DNA from: Phellopilus nigrolimitatus
Lineage: Eukaryota > Basidiomycota > Agaricomycetes > Hymenochaetales > Hymenochaetaceae
Length of the DNA: 64,000 nucleotides
Direction: 5' to 3'
Assembly: GCA_021029095.1 (NCBI GenBank)
Contig: JAJOHG010000007.1
Location: forward strand, 372,001-436,000
The notes beneath the pieces are model-generated. The model was not told where the DNA came from, did no database searches, and was given only the letters and a program-made list of their open reading frames with translations. This document shows positions 36,779 to 48,248 of this stretch, piece after piece (positions within the stretch are counted from its first letter, which is position 1; every line of letters begins with the position of its first letter). The translations under genes and the position numbers were made by a program.

Positions 36779-38609
36779 CGGCGCGCGCGGGCGGCGGGCA
36801 GGGCGTGTGTGTGCTTGTGTAATGTGGGCGCATGTATTTGTTTTTCTTTCTTTCTTTTGTTGTGCGGCAGCTTGTATTTCTGTACACGTACTTACATGAA
36901 TAACGATAGATATCGAGTGTGCAATGGACGTCTGGCTGGCATCTCCCGCGCAAAGAGCCCCTTGGTAAATCCCTATTAGGCCTACCGGGTTTAAAGGCAG
37001 CAAGGCCGTTCAACGCATATCAGCGTGGCTCGCATTCTTCTTTGGCTTCTTGAAGTGTCCAATCCAGCTTCTTAGAAAGATGGCAAGGCCCGGTGTTATT
37101 CTGTACAGCGCGCAAGCTGGCCGGTAGAAGGAACTTGCAGGAGCATGCGGAGCGGGGTGGTCGATATCTAACGTGCCTAAGTAGCAGTTGTTCCTGTCTC
37201 GATGCATGGCGCTGCAAGACGATATGCGGGCCTTTCAAGAGAGAGTCAGCTTGTATGCTGTTCCACTACCAAGCGTGGCAGCCTTTGCACTCATAAAAAT
37301 ACCAGATTAGAGTCCCCGCCGGGCTCCGGAAGGTCTTGACAATTTGCACAAAGCCTGAGCTGAGAAGTACTACCGATCAGACTGCTAGGGTCGAAGAGCT
37401 GGCAGTTTTTCGAAGAACGTGAGGATCGCAGCATATTTACTTGAGTCGACGCGACGGTTAAGAAGAGAGCGGAGAGGCGCAATATTTTGAGAGCGACGTC
37501 TCGAGCCCGGTGGTCTTCAGTGCGACTCAAGGATTGGTCATAGCGAGGGTTTCTTGGGACGCTATCCCAACCAAGGGTCTCCGCGTTTATAGGTACGATA
37601 TCGGATAGAGTATCGCAGTGCCCCTCCAATTTGTTTGTAAGGATACAGGAGGAGCGGCCTATATGCTATTGGACTTTAATCGAGGGCGTGTAGGGAATAT
37701 ATTAATCTAAAAATGCCGACAAATGTTCGTCAGGCGAAGTCGGCAGTGTATCACTGCAAAGGAGATAAAAGCGCGGAGTAGCGTAAAGTGCTCGTTGGGA
37801 GGAAAAGAAGTGGGTTGGGAAGATCTGCATGGAGATGAAGATCGTCGATTGTTTCCCGAGAGTTCTATGAAGAGCTTCCTTTGTGATTGCCTCGACCGCA
37901 AACGGAAGCAAATTCAACCTTTGACATGAACATATCGATAAGTCAATAAACGCCAGTCCAAGCACCGTCTGAGAATTTAGGACGTTCGCAGACTGCGCGG
38001 TGGAGAACAAGATGAACTTGCGGTGTTTGGTGTGGCATTCGGCCTTCAAGTTGAGGAGCGAGCCCGTGGCCACGTTCTCATGATATCATCCGAGTCGTTA
38101 TAATTGCAATCGCCACAAACAACGCATTGTCGACACGCGTGATCTCTGGCAAGTGGTCGAACCGATGTTTTTTTGTAGAAAAATAAAACTTGTAAGGACT
38201 ATGGGCATTTCGAAGCAACACCAGATCACGATACCTGCAGAACCATCATCAGCCGCAGTCCTGGCTTTTCTTCGAACCTTTCCTGTTGCGATCCACCTTT
38301 TTTTCCCCTAAATGCCCAGCTCTCGCAAGGGAACGCAGCAGCATTGACAAGTCCATGCACTTTTCGTGCCTTTCAATATATCAATTATGTAGAATTGCAA
38401 TTGAGGATGAAGTAGAGAAGGAGAAGAATGTCGGAGGTGTATGTATGCTGTTTTATCTAAAATAGGTTCCGCGTCTGTCAGTGTAGGTTGTTGACTCTCT
38501 TTCGGAAAGCCCACGTCGGTCGACCGTACCCTCGTCCGCGTCTCCCCTCTGCGGGCTTTCTCAGCCCACTGCTTGCCTAAGGGCTTAGCAGCGCATTTGG
38601 TCGTAACAT
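36779..38609. other. Long intergenic region, no supported gene
   Basis: About 1.8 kb. Minus-strand frames at 37291-37629 and 37702-38073 (112 and 123 codons) are the longest. Neither shows a domain I recognise, and I could not join them with convincing splice sites. They could be a decayed or very divergent gene. The right end carries the promoter of the histidine kinase. Confidence 0.4.
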
Positions 38610-41600
38610 ATGCCTTATTTTTCATCTGTACGTGCGGAAGGTAGTGCGGCACCGGCAGACGGGGACAAACGGTCTCCTGACGATGAAGGCGACCTCCTTT
38701 CGCCGTTGCCTATGTTCACCAAGCGTGCGCCCATTCCAGAACAGCCGCGAGATTCTTTTGTGTTGTCCAAGCGGAACGATTTTTCTTCATCCTCGTCTCT
38801 GCCTTCAACTCCTCTACCGCCTTTGCTTCCGTCGACGCTCCTGGCTGCCGCAGAGAGCTCCCACAGTTCAAAATCGAGGAAGAAGAGAGGCGCGCGCATC
38901 CAGCAAGGTCTTCACGTGCACTGGGCACGGTTCCTGAGGAAGATCGGAAGCGGAGACGAGGTGCAGGAGGAGTCCGTCGTAGCCGGTAGTACTACCACAG
39001 AGCGGGCCTCAAGCGTTAGGGAACCCCGCCCCGCGGAAGCCGACTTTCAGGAAGAGGAGGACACGTCGGAGGAGAAGGGCGTGGACGAAGTCGTCGTCGA
39101 CCGCTCGTGGGGACGCATTGGGATAGGGAGCGAGCCGACGACGTATGAGGAGGACACGGACAGGACGGGCGGGGACCGCCATGCGTCCGGGAACGGAGAG
39201 ACCACGGTCAGCGGCAGCCAGGAGACCCCGTTCGCGCGCCCCGAGGGCTTCTGGAGTCCTGTGCCCCCCGCTGACGGTCGTGCGCTACCGGCTGTGGCCC
39301 GCGGCGGTCGGGTTCTTCTCGCCGACGTCCAGGTTTTTTGACGAGAGGGTGGAAAAGCTCTACCGGAAGGAAATTTGGTACAGCAGCAAGGTGCGTGATG
39401 TGCGACTCGGTGTTATGTTCTTTCCGGTGCTCATGGGTAGCGAAGCCCCTGGCGCTATGGTCGTCCCTGTTCTTCGTCTTAAACTGGGTTTTGGGATGTG
39501 CGCTTGTCCCGAAGCCGTTCACACTGGCAGACAATATCTTCTATTTCGGGGTCAGTGATTTTATCTCGTTAGTCTCAACAATTTCACGCTGAAAGGTGCT
39601 CTTGAATAGGTTGCCCCAGTCCTCACACTGCCGATTCCGTTCTTCGTCATTTTCGATTTCCCTCGTTTAAGGCCTAATCTGTACCATACGTTACTAGCTT
39701 TTTCGACGTGGTGTTGGTCTATTTTCCAGATCCTCTACATGTGAGTCAATGATTTATTATATACAATTGCTCTGAAGTTGACACTTGGTAGCTTCTTGTG
39801 CGGCTTTTACACGGGTGAGGGACGGCAGCTTGCATGTGATGGCGGGCAGTTTTTGAGCTTGTTTTAGTATGTGTCACCTCTTTACCTCCCAATCAGCCTA
39901 TGCTAACGAAGGTCTCAAAGTTACACATCCGCACTGCAGACGATCGCGCTTTTCGGTCTGAAGCAGAATCGGTTTCCCGCTATGATCGGTGCGGGGGTGT
40001 TTCTCGTGATGTGCGCGCATTTGGGTTGAGCCACACTTGATGATACGATGCTGATGGTTTGTGTATGTACAGGTCAGCGTCTATGGTCATACCCCATCAG
40101 ATTGACTGGATACGAAGTAAGTTTGTGTCATCCTCGCGGGCGTGGAGTCGGCCCGTTCTGAATGCTCGAGTCTAGACGAAATTAACTTCATTATTTTTCA
40201 ATCGTTCCTGCTCTACATTCATTATATGAAGGAGATGGTTCGTACTTCCGTCGTTGCCTGATTTTTGAATGCGTATCCGACTTTCTGATTTGCACGCCAT
40301 TTCTGCGACTAGGGCGAGCGCCGGCTATACGTGGTTCGCGACCAGCTGAAGGTGCAGTTCAAGGCAACGCAGAAAGCCCAGATTAACGAGCGCAAGGCCT
40401 CAGAATCGAAACGGCGCCTTACATCGTGAGCAGCTATTTTTTGAAGTTCGGGGTCGGGAGAAAACACTAAATATATTATTCGTTCGAATATAAGTTACGT
40501 GTTTCATGATAAGTTGTTTTTCTCTCTATCCGTTGGTTTGCAATGCCTGACGCCTATGGCGGTTTTTCTACAAGTCAGAGTTCCGCTTAACACAGCGCGT
40601 AAGTGGATGTCTCTTTGTATTTGTCCTGCGAATTACTGACATATTCTGGACTGCAAGTTATCGCTGTTCAGAACATGAAGGCTATGAATAGTTATTGCAA
40701 AGATCAGGAAATTGAATTTCAGGCGCTGTCAAGCAGCTTGATTATGATGTCTAAAGGTACGTCTTACTAGCATTTGCCACGAGCTGACATTGATAATTGC
40801 GTTTCAAATAAAGTGCTTAATGATGTTCTTGACTTGTGAGCCACAATAAAACGTATATGAATATGTTATAAAGGCAAGCAACTGAATGTTTTGATCAGCA
40901 ATCGTATGGATAGCGGACGATTGGAGTCGGTTGCGATGGTACGTTTTTATTTTGGAATTTAATTATGAGATCTGATTATTTTTGGCAGCCTTATTCTTTT
41001 CATGAGACCATGAGAGGGCTACTCGTGCCGCTCGAGTTAGCGACGAAGGCGCGAAATCTGCAGCTTGTCGAAGAGCTGGACGAGTCTATCGACATCGTAC
41101 GTGCCTGACCTATGTTTGCTCTGGTTCTCTAGGGGCTCATTTCCTCGTACAGGCAGCTCGGCGCGCCGCAGTGGGAAAGCCTGAGCGCGCAGAACAGGCT
41201 GGACGTGCAGGACGGCGGCGCCACGTTCGAGAAGCACTGGGAGGCGCGGCCGGACGAGTACGGCGTCGTCGTCGGCGACGAGATGCGCCTGCGGCAGATC
41301 GTCACGAACCTCACGAGCAACGCGTGCAAGTTCACCCCGGCCGGCGGGACGCTCACGGTGCGCACGCGGCTCGTCGTGCCCGCCGCGCCCGAGCGGCTCG
41401 CGGCGCGCGCGAAGGACGCGTCGGCGCGGAGGGCGCTCGAGAACGGCGACCTTGAGAGCGGGGAGTGCGCGGGGCTCTCGGCGCGCTCGCTTGACCAGCA
41501 CAATGCGGCGCAACGGAAGGGCGCGGCGCTGGACAGGATTGTCGTGCGGATTGAGGTCTCGGATACTGGGTATGGGATCAGGGCGAGGGATATGGAGAAG

Positions 41601-43221
41601 GGGAAGCTGTTTTGTGAGTCGGTTTGAGAGGTGGTTGTCTGATAGATAGCCTGATCTGACCCTTTTTTTTGCTTTTCTGTTTAAAGCGGCTTTCAACCAG
41701 ACTGAACAGGGTCGTCTGCAGGGTGCGCTTTTGGCTTGCGTGGAGCTGCTAGAATTTAACGCTGACCGCTTTCTTTCCCTTTTTGTTGAATAAAATTATA
41801 GGTGGGAAGGGTACTGGGCTTGGATTAGCTCTCGTTCGCCAAATTGTTTCATTGAGTGGCGGTAGGCTTGGCATCCAGTCTAAGGTGGGAGTTGGGTCAA
41901 CAGTTCTGGGTTGAGCTTCGTACGCTTCTTGTCCTTCTGAAAGACGGTAGAGTGAATACTCATGTATGTGTATGTTTATGCAGCCCTGGGCGTTGGCAGA
42001 AAGCTGTTTCTGGAACTGGCAGCACGGCCTCTGAGCACGATGGCTCGTCGACTCTCTTGAGTCGTAAGACATCTGCGACGCGCGTGCAGGTGAAACAGAT
42101 AACTGCGCCCCAGTTACTTAGGGGGCCAGGGTCGACGGCTCAAAACTCGGACGCGTCAGTGTCGGAGACGGTTGTGGGTGGAAGCTCCCGGAGTTCGTAC
42201 ACGCATGCGTCGCGGACTTCGTCGGCCTTGAAGGGCATCATGGAGCAAGGTACATTTTCTTGTTGCGGAAACCAATTGAACTATATTCATTTATCAATCG
42301 TTGTGCGCAGGAGGCGCCGTGGAGCTGTCGCCCGCAGGTCTTGCAGTCGGCGGGCGAATACCGACGCGCACCATCGGCGACCCTTCAACCGGCACAGACA
42401 CCAGCGCGTACGGCCCTCCGTCTCCGCAAGAAAGCGACCCCCAGCCAGTAGGAAATGGCAGTCCATCCTCTCCCAGTCCTTTCGGGCGCCCATCTTTTGT
42501 GGAGCTGCCGAAACGCCCGACCTTTAACTCATCGGGTGGGTCTGCGAGCACGGAAAGCAGCGGCGGCAAGAGCGCATCGCCGCGCGCGGACGCGTCCGAT
42601 TCTCCGATCCGCGTGTTGGTCGTTGACGACGATCAGCTCACGCGCAGGCTGATGAAGCGCATGCTGCAGCGCCTCGGATGCACGGTGTCGACCGCAGAGA
42701 ACGGGCAGATCGCGTACGACCTGCTCACGGGCGAGGGCCGCACCCCGCTGTCGGAGACTGCTGAAGGCCCGCAGTCGCCGCTCGTGTCTGGCACGCCCCC
42801 GGCGCTGGAGTCGGCTGGCCAGCGTGATTATGACGGACCGCGGTACGAGGTGGTCTTCCTGGACAACCAGATGCCGGTGCTCTCTGGGCTCGACCTCGTT
42901 GCAAAACTGCGTCAACTCGGGCGGACGGACTTCATCGTTGGCGTCACAGGTGCGTGCACAACATACTGAAGTTCAGGACGCTGGTACTCACGTTGTGGTA
43001 GGGAACGCGCTGCTGTCGGATCAAGAGGAGTATCAAGAAGCCGGTGTTGATTAGTATGTGCTCTGTCGTGGCTGTCGGTTTGCGTCGACTGATGAGCATT
43101 TTTTGGCTTTAGCGTTATCACGAAGCCCGTCTTTGAGGTCAGCCTCAAAGGCATGTTGGGAATCGCCGCCGAACGGCGCAAAAATGGTGCAGCACCGCGG
43201 CCAAGCTCACCTGTCTTATAG
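38610..43221 (+). CDS. Hybrid histidine kinase with multi-span membrane N-terminus
   Basis: Disordered, acidic first 200 residues are followed by several hydrophobic spans (for example LFFVLNWVLGCAL, LTLPIPFFVIFDF). Then the phospho-acceptor box (SYVFHEVRVPLNTALIAVQNM after splicing), the N-box RQIVTNLTSNACKF, G1 SDTGYGI and G2 GKGTGLGLALV. The C-terminal receiver has IRVLVVDDDQLTRRL, the phospho-accepting Asp in FLDNQMP and the Lys of ITKPV. All catalytic residues are present. The box is interrupted by a 69-base intron, a 14-base exon (40495..40508) and an intron that fits only as AT-AC (40509-40571). Frame breaks appear at the C6 run 39264-39269, between about 41165 and 41240, at 41903 and at about 42000-42002. 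An intron at 39185-39221 is an alternative for the first. Signal and downstream partner are unknown. Confidence 0.85.
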
Positions 43222-43654
43222 CATCTTTCTTCATTTACAAGCGGCTCTTCTTCCCTCTGCTTGCCCGCCTTATAGCGTCTTTCTTCGTTCTGCACTCCGC
43301 TCGATCTTTGCTCTCGATCTTCTCTGTGACTCCGCTATCGTTGGGCCTTGGTGTTTCTAGTGGCTCTCACTTCGGACTTACCTACATCATCCAGTATTCG
43401 CATTCTTAATCTGTCGCATTTGTGTCGTTTTCTATGCATCGCAATCGTAGCTACTGTACTTTATATCTTTCCTTTATGTCGTGTACCGCATATCTCGTTC
43501 TCAATGATAGACCTTTTTGCTTGATTTTTCGCGTCTTAGTCCGTGTTAGCGTAACAAGGGTGCTAAAGTAGAGTGTACGTGTATCACGTAAGCAACTGAG
43601 TTCGATGTAGGAGCCTCACGGTTGCAGCCACACAACCCTTCCCCCACCTCCACT
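43222..43654. other. Intergenic, histidine kinase 3' UTR and next promoter
   Basis: A 433-base C/T-rich gap between two plus-strand genes. No gene or RNA seen. Confidence 0.5.
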
Positions 43655-45967
43655 ATGTCTGAACGCGAACCCGCAGCCCCTGCGACCGCTTCAACCGAAA
43701 ATGAACTCAAGCCAAGAGACTCCCCTACCACCCCACCAAGCCCCGAGGACGCCGACAGCAATGGTAAGTATGCGTATCACAGTGATATACGGACTGTTAT
43801 CGACTCGGACCACGCGTTTCGCAGACCTCAAGAGCTCCCGAAAGCGCGAACGCGAGGTCTCGCTCGAGCCAGCGACCCCGAAGGTGTGTGCTGCGCGTGC
43901 CTGTGATGCTGTAACCACGCGCCGACGACTCACTGTGTCTGTGTGCCTCTTTCAGGCGGACGAGCCGGCCTCGGGGGAAGCCACGGAGCGGAAGACGCCC
44001 GCGCCGAAGAAGAACCGCGTGAAGCTGGACCCGACGAAGGAGGAGGACGAGACGCCGCCGCCCTCGCCGATGACGAAATCGATGGAGCTGGCGACCTCGC
44101 CCCCGCACGAGTCGAAGGTCCGCCAGATCAGCAGGAAGGTCCGTGGGCTGAAGTGGGATGACAAGGCCGCACCTGAGCTTTCCCAGGATACTAACGAGGC
44201 GGCCGACGCGCACGCGAACGCGGACGCTGGTGGCGCGCTCGAGGCGGCCGCCGAGATATCGCGGACGGACCAGGCCGCTCAGCGCAGCGCAGAACCAGGA
44301 CCCGATCGTCGTAGAAGCTTTCCAGGCGGCTGGGGACACGTCCACTGATTCGCAGAAGAATGATGTGGCTCCGCCCGCCGATGATTCTCTTGCTGCGGCG
44401 GCGAATATGGAATCTGACTCGGACGATCAAGAGAAACGGCTGAAGCGCAAGCTGGGTGATCGCCTCCCGAGTGCTAGCGTTGAGGAGGCACCAGCTAAGG
44501 CGGGCGTCGAAGCGTCGAAGCGTGCTCGCGACGATGCAGAGGATGATGACAATCCTCGCGATAAGAAAAGGCCTACACCCCCACCTGAGGAGCGCGAGGA
44601 CAAAGACGCTGCTAATGCGACAGAAGGGAAAGCTACCGTAGCGTCTGAGCCTATTGCGCCGCAACCCAAATTTGTGAGCGTTCTTACATTGCATGTCTTG
44701 AACGGAATCTTATCATTTGCGATGTTTCACAGAATGGTTTCTTAGCTTACGCAGCGTCCTCATCACCATTTACTACAGCAAAAGGCCCCTCTATATTTGG
44801 GTCTAAGCCGACACCATCTCCCACCCCACTCGCTGGAACAAGCAATGGTGCAGCATCTAGTCTTTCATCCTCTTTCGGAAACAAGGCGTCGTCACCGTTC
44901 GCAATCCCCAATCCAAACAGGCCCGGTTCAGCTTCAACCTCTGCCTTTGCATCCTCGAGTGCATTTTCGTCATCGGGCAGTTCCAACCCTCCTAACAACC
45001 TCTCCACCTCTCCCACCGGCACGAAGCGCTCAGGTTTTGAAGCATTTGCGTCTGCTTCTTCTCCTTTCGCAGCTGTCGCTCGAGCCAAGTCACCCACAGC
45101 CGGCTTCGGGCTGGCTCGCAGCAAGAGTCCGACGCGCCGTGGTTCCGCAAGTTCTGCCAACGCATTCAAATCATACGTCGGCTCTGGATCGCAGAGCTTT
45201 GCAGCGCCCTCCCCACCCGTCAAAAAGCAGAGGCAGGATTCGAACGAGGAGGGCGAGAATGGCGCGAAGACCGGTGCGGGAACTACTCGAAACCATAACG
45301 TCCTGAATGGCACCAGCCCAGAAGGGAGCGAAGAAGAAGGCGAGAAGACAGGGACGTTCGGCGACCGTCTGAGAAATACTGTTGAAGATCAGGGGGGTAG
45401 TGACGAAGACGAAAAGGTTGTTGTTACTGAACAAGAAGGTAACGTTATTTTGTTCCCGTCTGGAGAACCGTTCTTGAATTTTCTTCCGTAGTTCAAACAG
45501 GAGAAGAGGAAGAGGATACTCTCTTCCAAGTACGCGGAAAACTTTACGCCTTGTCTGACCAGAATGCGTGGAAGGAACGCGGGACTGGCTTGCTCAAGCT
45601 CAACGTGCGCAAGTCAGATGGTGAGGGAGCGCGTTTAGGTGGGCAATCCCAAAAATTCTCAGTTCTTCCATGATCTCATTGTTCTGTATGCAGTCATGCG
45701 GAAAGAAGCTGTCTACGCGCTCCTGCTCAATGTCACACTATTCAAAGGCATGCGATGTACTCTCGCGCAAGATCCACGATACGTACGATTCAGCTGTATC
45801 GAGAGTGGTGCGACGGTGCACTACAATTTACGAGTGAGCATAAGCACTCGGTTAGGAGGTTCCTGGAGCTGACGACTTTCCAGCTCTCGAACGCAAAGGT
45901 CGCGGTTGAGCTCATAGAGGAGATCAATGCGAACATCCCAGGAGACGAGCCTGACGAAGCAGTCTAA
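43655..45967 (+). CDS. Nup2/Nup50-like nucleoporin with RanBP1 domain
   Basis: Disordered N-terminus with basic clusters (SSRKREREVS, EKRLKRKLGD), an FG-type middle (PSIFGSKP, SSSFGNKASSPF) and a C-terminal Ran-binding domain: TLFQVRGKLYAL, WKERGTGLLKLNV, VYALLLNVTLFKGM, YVRFSCIE, VAVELIEEIN. That order is typical of Nup2 and related RanBP1-domain nucleoporins, which work at the nuclear basket in Ran-dependent import and export. A change of frame is needed near 44285. An intron at 44230-44287 (58 bases) restores it and gives AQNQDPIVVEAF. A one-base indel would also do so while keeping coding-like sequence inside the proposed intron. Other introns are ordinary. Confidence 0.82.
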
Positions 45968-46273
45968 CCCAGCGATATTCTGACACCATTCTGACACCGT
46001 CAATATTCTTTCGTCTCGCGCTTTGCTCGATGGAAAAAACAAGTCATCTTTGAGCACTCGCTTCCCGCCTGTCACGCTGGATTGTCGCGTCGCTATGTAT
46101 ACTGCTCACTACATTTTCTAATTATCTTGTTTTTCTCGGGCTGTGTAATTCTTTAATCAAATGCATGCACTGGAGTACCGTTCCGAACCGGACGAATTGA
46201 ACGCGTGACGTAATATTGGCCCGACATTGCTAATCTGAAACAAGTTGCTGAGTTGCTCCCAACTCTCTCGTAC
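45968..46273. other. Intergenic gap
   Basis: A 306-base gap between two plus-strand genes, with AT-rich sequence near 46100-46160. No gene seen. Confidence 0.5.
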
Positions 46274-47935
46274 ATGTCCATTGACATGCAACGAAAAAGC
46301 ATCATGCCCTTTGAGAGTCCCGATGTCCCAGTCATACACCGGCTTTCTCATGAACTGAGATCTCTCGACGAATATCTACTCCCAGGAGGAATAGCCAGAG
46401 GGTAAGTTTGGATAATAAATGCTGTAAATCATTAGGTATCTCATTTTGTACCGGAAAATCAGGCGGAGTAACGACATGGCCGTCGCACTCTTCAATGACA
46501 GCTCAAAGATCGCGCAGGATGGAATTCCTCTTACCGTAGGCCGCCTCAGAAGGTTACAAAATGATTTACGGAGCTTCTCGCTATTAGTTGACTGCCGGAT
46601 TGCCTGCCTTAAAGATGCGCACCAGTCGCTGTTTGCTGGAGTCGCAACCCTCCCGAACGAAATATTAGGGCATATCTTCCTCGCAGGATGCACACCGGAT
46701 GCGTATGGCGCTTTTTTTGTGCTCGCCGTCTCGCACGTCTGTCGGAAGTTCCGCGCCATTGCTCTCAGGATGCCATCCCTGTGGACAATCCTCACGAACT
46801 CACAGACAGAGGAGCAGCTCGCTATGTTCCTGGAGCGTTCGAAGTCCTTGGACCTTACAATTTCCATCAACGACGATCCACTTCGGAGGTTCGCTGAACC
46901 TGGAAGGTTGTCGCTGTTTGACTTCCGCAATCTCGTCAGAAGGTATTCCGATAGACTGGCGGAATTCAGATATGTCTCCAGTCACAATTACGAAGAAGAG
47001 CCGGATGAAGAATGCGAGGACGGCGAAGTAGAAATCATTGGCTATGCCCTTGTAGGCCAGGGGTTCTCTCGCCTAAAATCCGTCCACATCATCACTGAAA
47101 GAACGTTCCTCCGGGTACCGACTATCGTGTCCCTTGAGAATTGGACTGATTACCTGTTCCATCTCTCCTGGCGTGCGCCAGCTCTGACGTATTTCCGTGG
47201 CGTCAACGTGCTGCCACCATATATATATACAGACGCTCTAACCAGTTGCTCCCTCACTTTCGTAGAGAAAGTCATCCCATGCCTTACCGACACGCTCGAG
47301 AACCTGGAGAACCTGGAGAAGTTATCCTTGGAACTGCAAAGCGTCCAGGCGTCTGATTTTGAACTCAGAGAAGTCTGTCTTCCCAGCCTCCAGGCTTTTG
47401 CTCTTATCGCAGGAAAGGGTACCTCCTTCTCCGTGCTTCAGCAAACTACATCCATGTTGGAACTCCCGTCTTTAGAGGAGCTTTCACTCACCATAAAGCT
47501 GGAATTTACGAGGAAAAACATCATAGAAGCTCTTACGAAAGCACACGTCTTCCCAAAGCATCGAAGTTTCCCGAACTACGTGGACTCCATTTGAGGATTT
47601 TCAGGTCCAAACACAACCGGACCCTCGAAAAATGGAAGGGGTTGGAAAAGATATTTGCGCTTTACCCGCAGATTCACTCCCTGCATATTGAAGCTCCCGA
47701 ATTGGAGGCGGATTCTCTCGCAAAGCTCGATATCCCTCCCGCACTCCGTAGCCTGACTCTAGAGCACTGCCACAGCATCGACGCAGCTTCTTTAGGCCGC
47801 ATCGTCGAGAAATTGCGATCTCAAGTGGGCTGGGCACATTTTCGGCAGCTACGGTGCATGTTTTGCAACTCTCTAGCAGAAAGCAATTTGCAAAGGATTC
47901 GGATGCTAATAGGAAATAATTTGGTGTGCTTCTGA
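46274..47935 (+). CDS. F-box protein, frame broken near the 3' end
   Basis: Exon 1 is 46274..46401 and exon 2 starts at 46463; the 61-base intron is GT-AG. A heptad-like helix (LRRLQNDLRSFSLLVDCRIA) precedes the F-box segment (ATLPNEILGHIFLAGC, then AVSHVCRKFRAIALRMPSLW), followed by a leucine-rich C-terminal region. This is the common Agaricomycete arrangement. The frame ends at 47594, but the next frame continues with SKFPELRGLHLRIFRS and about 100 further residues to 47935. Adding one base to the A-run at 47555-47557 would join them. I annotate the whole span as one gene. Likely SCF ubiquitin-ligase adaptor; target unknown. Confidence 0.72.
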
Positions 47936-48248
47936 CGGGGTTTCTTTCTTCTTGTACGATCGCTTTCGAATGAATATTCTGAGTCTTGATTTCCGGTTGT
48001 CCCCGCCTTTATGCTATCATATTCTCCGAGCGCCATTCACCGGCGAGTTTACGCGTATGCTGAACATTCTTATTATTACATGTATCCTTCTGCAAAGGTC
48101 TATTTCCCCTCGTTTTACTTTATTCACGTCCTGGCAGAACACCTTCACCCCTCGTGACGGACAAAAAAATAAGTGAGCAATCATGTATTTTGCAGACTAA
48201 ACAAATTACAAGTAAATGGCAATATTAATAATACGCATTCTGAATTTA
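47936..48248. other. Convergent intergenic region
   Basis: 313 bases between the stop codons of the F-box gene and VMS1. AT-rich and consistent with two 3' UTRs. Confidence 0.5.

Noticed and set aside
37291..38073. Two minus-strand frames that might form a gene
   Set aside because: No recognisable domain and no convincing introns to join them; kept only as a note in the intergenic entry.
39185..39221. A 37-base intron to explain the kinase frame change
   Set aside because: The phase fits, but there is no branch site and it leaves an Arg/Pro-rich peptide in place of the more natural RPEGFWSP; a one-base error in the C6 run is simpler.
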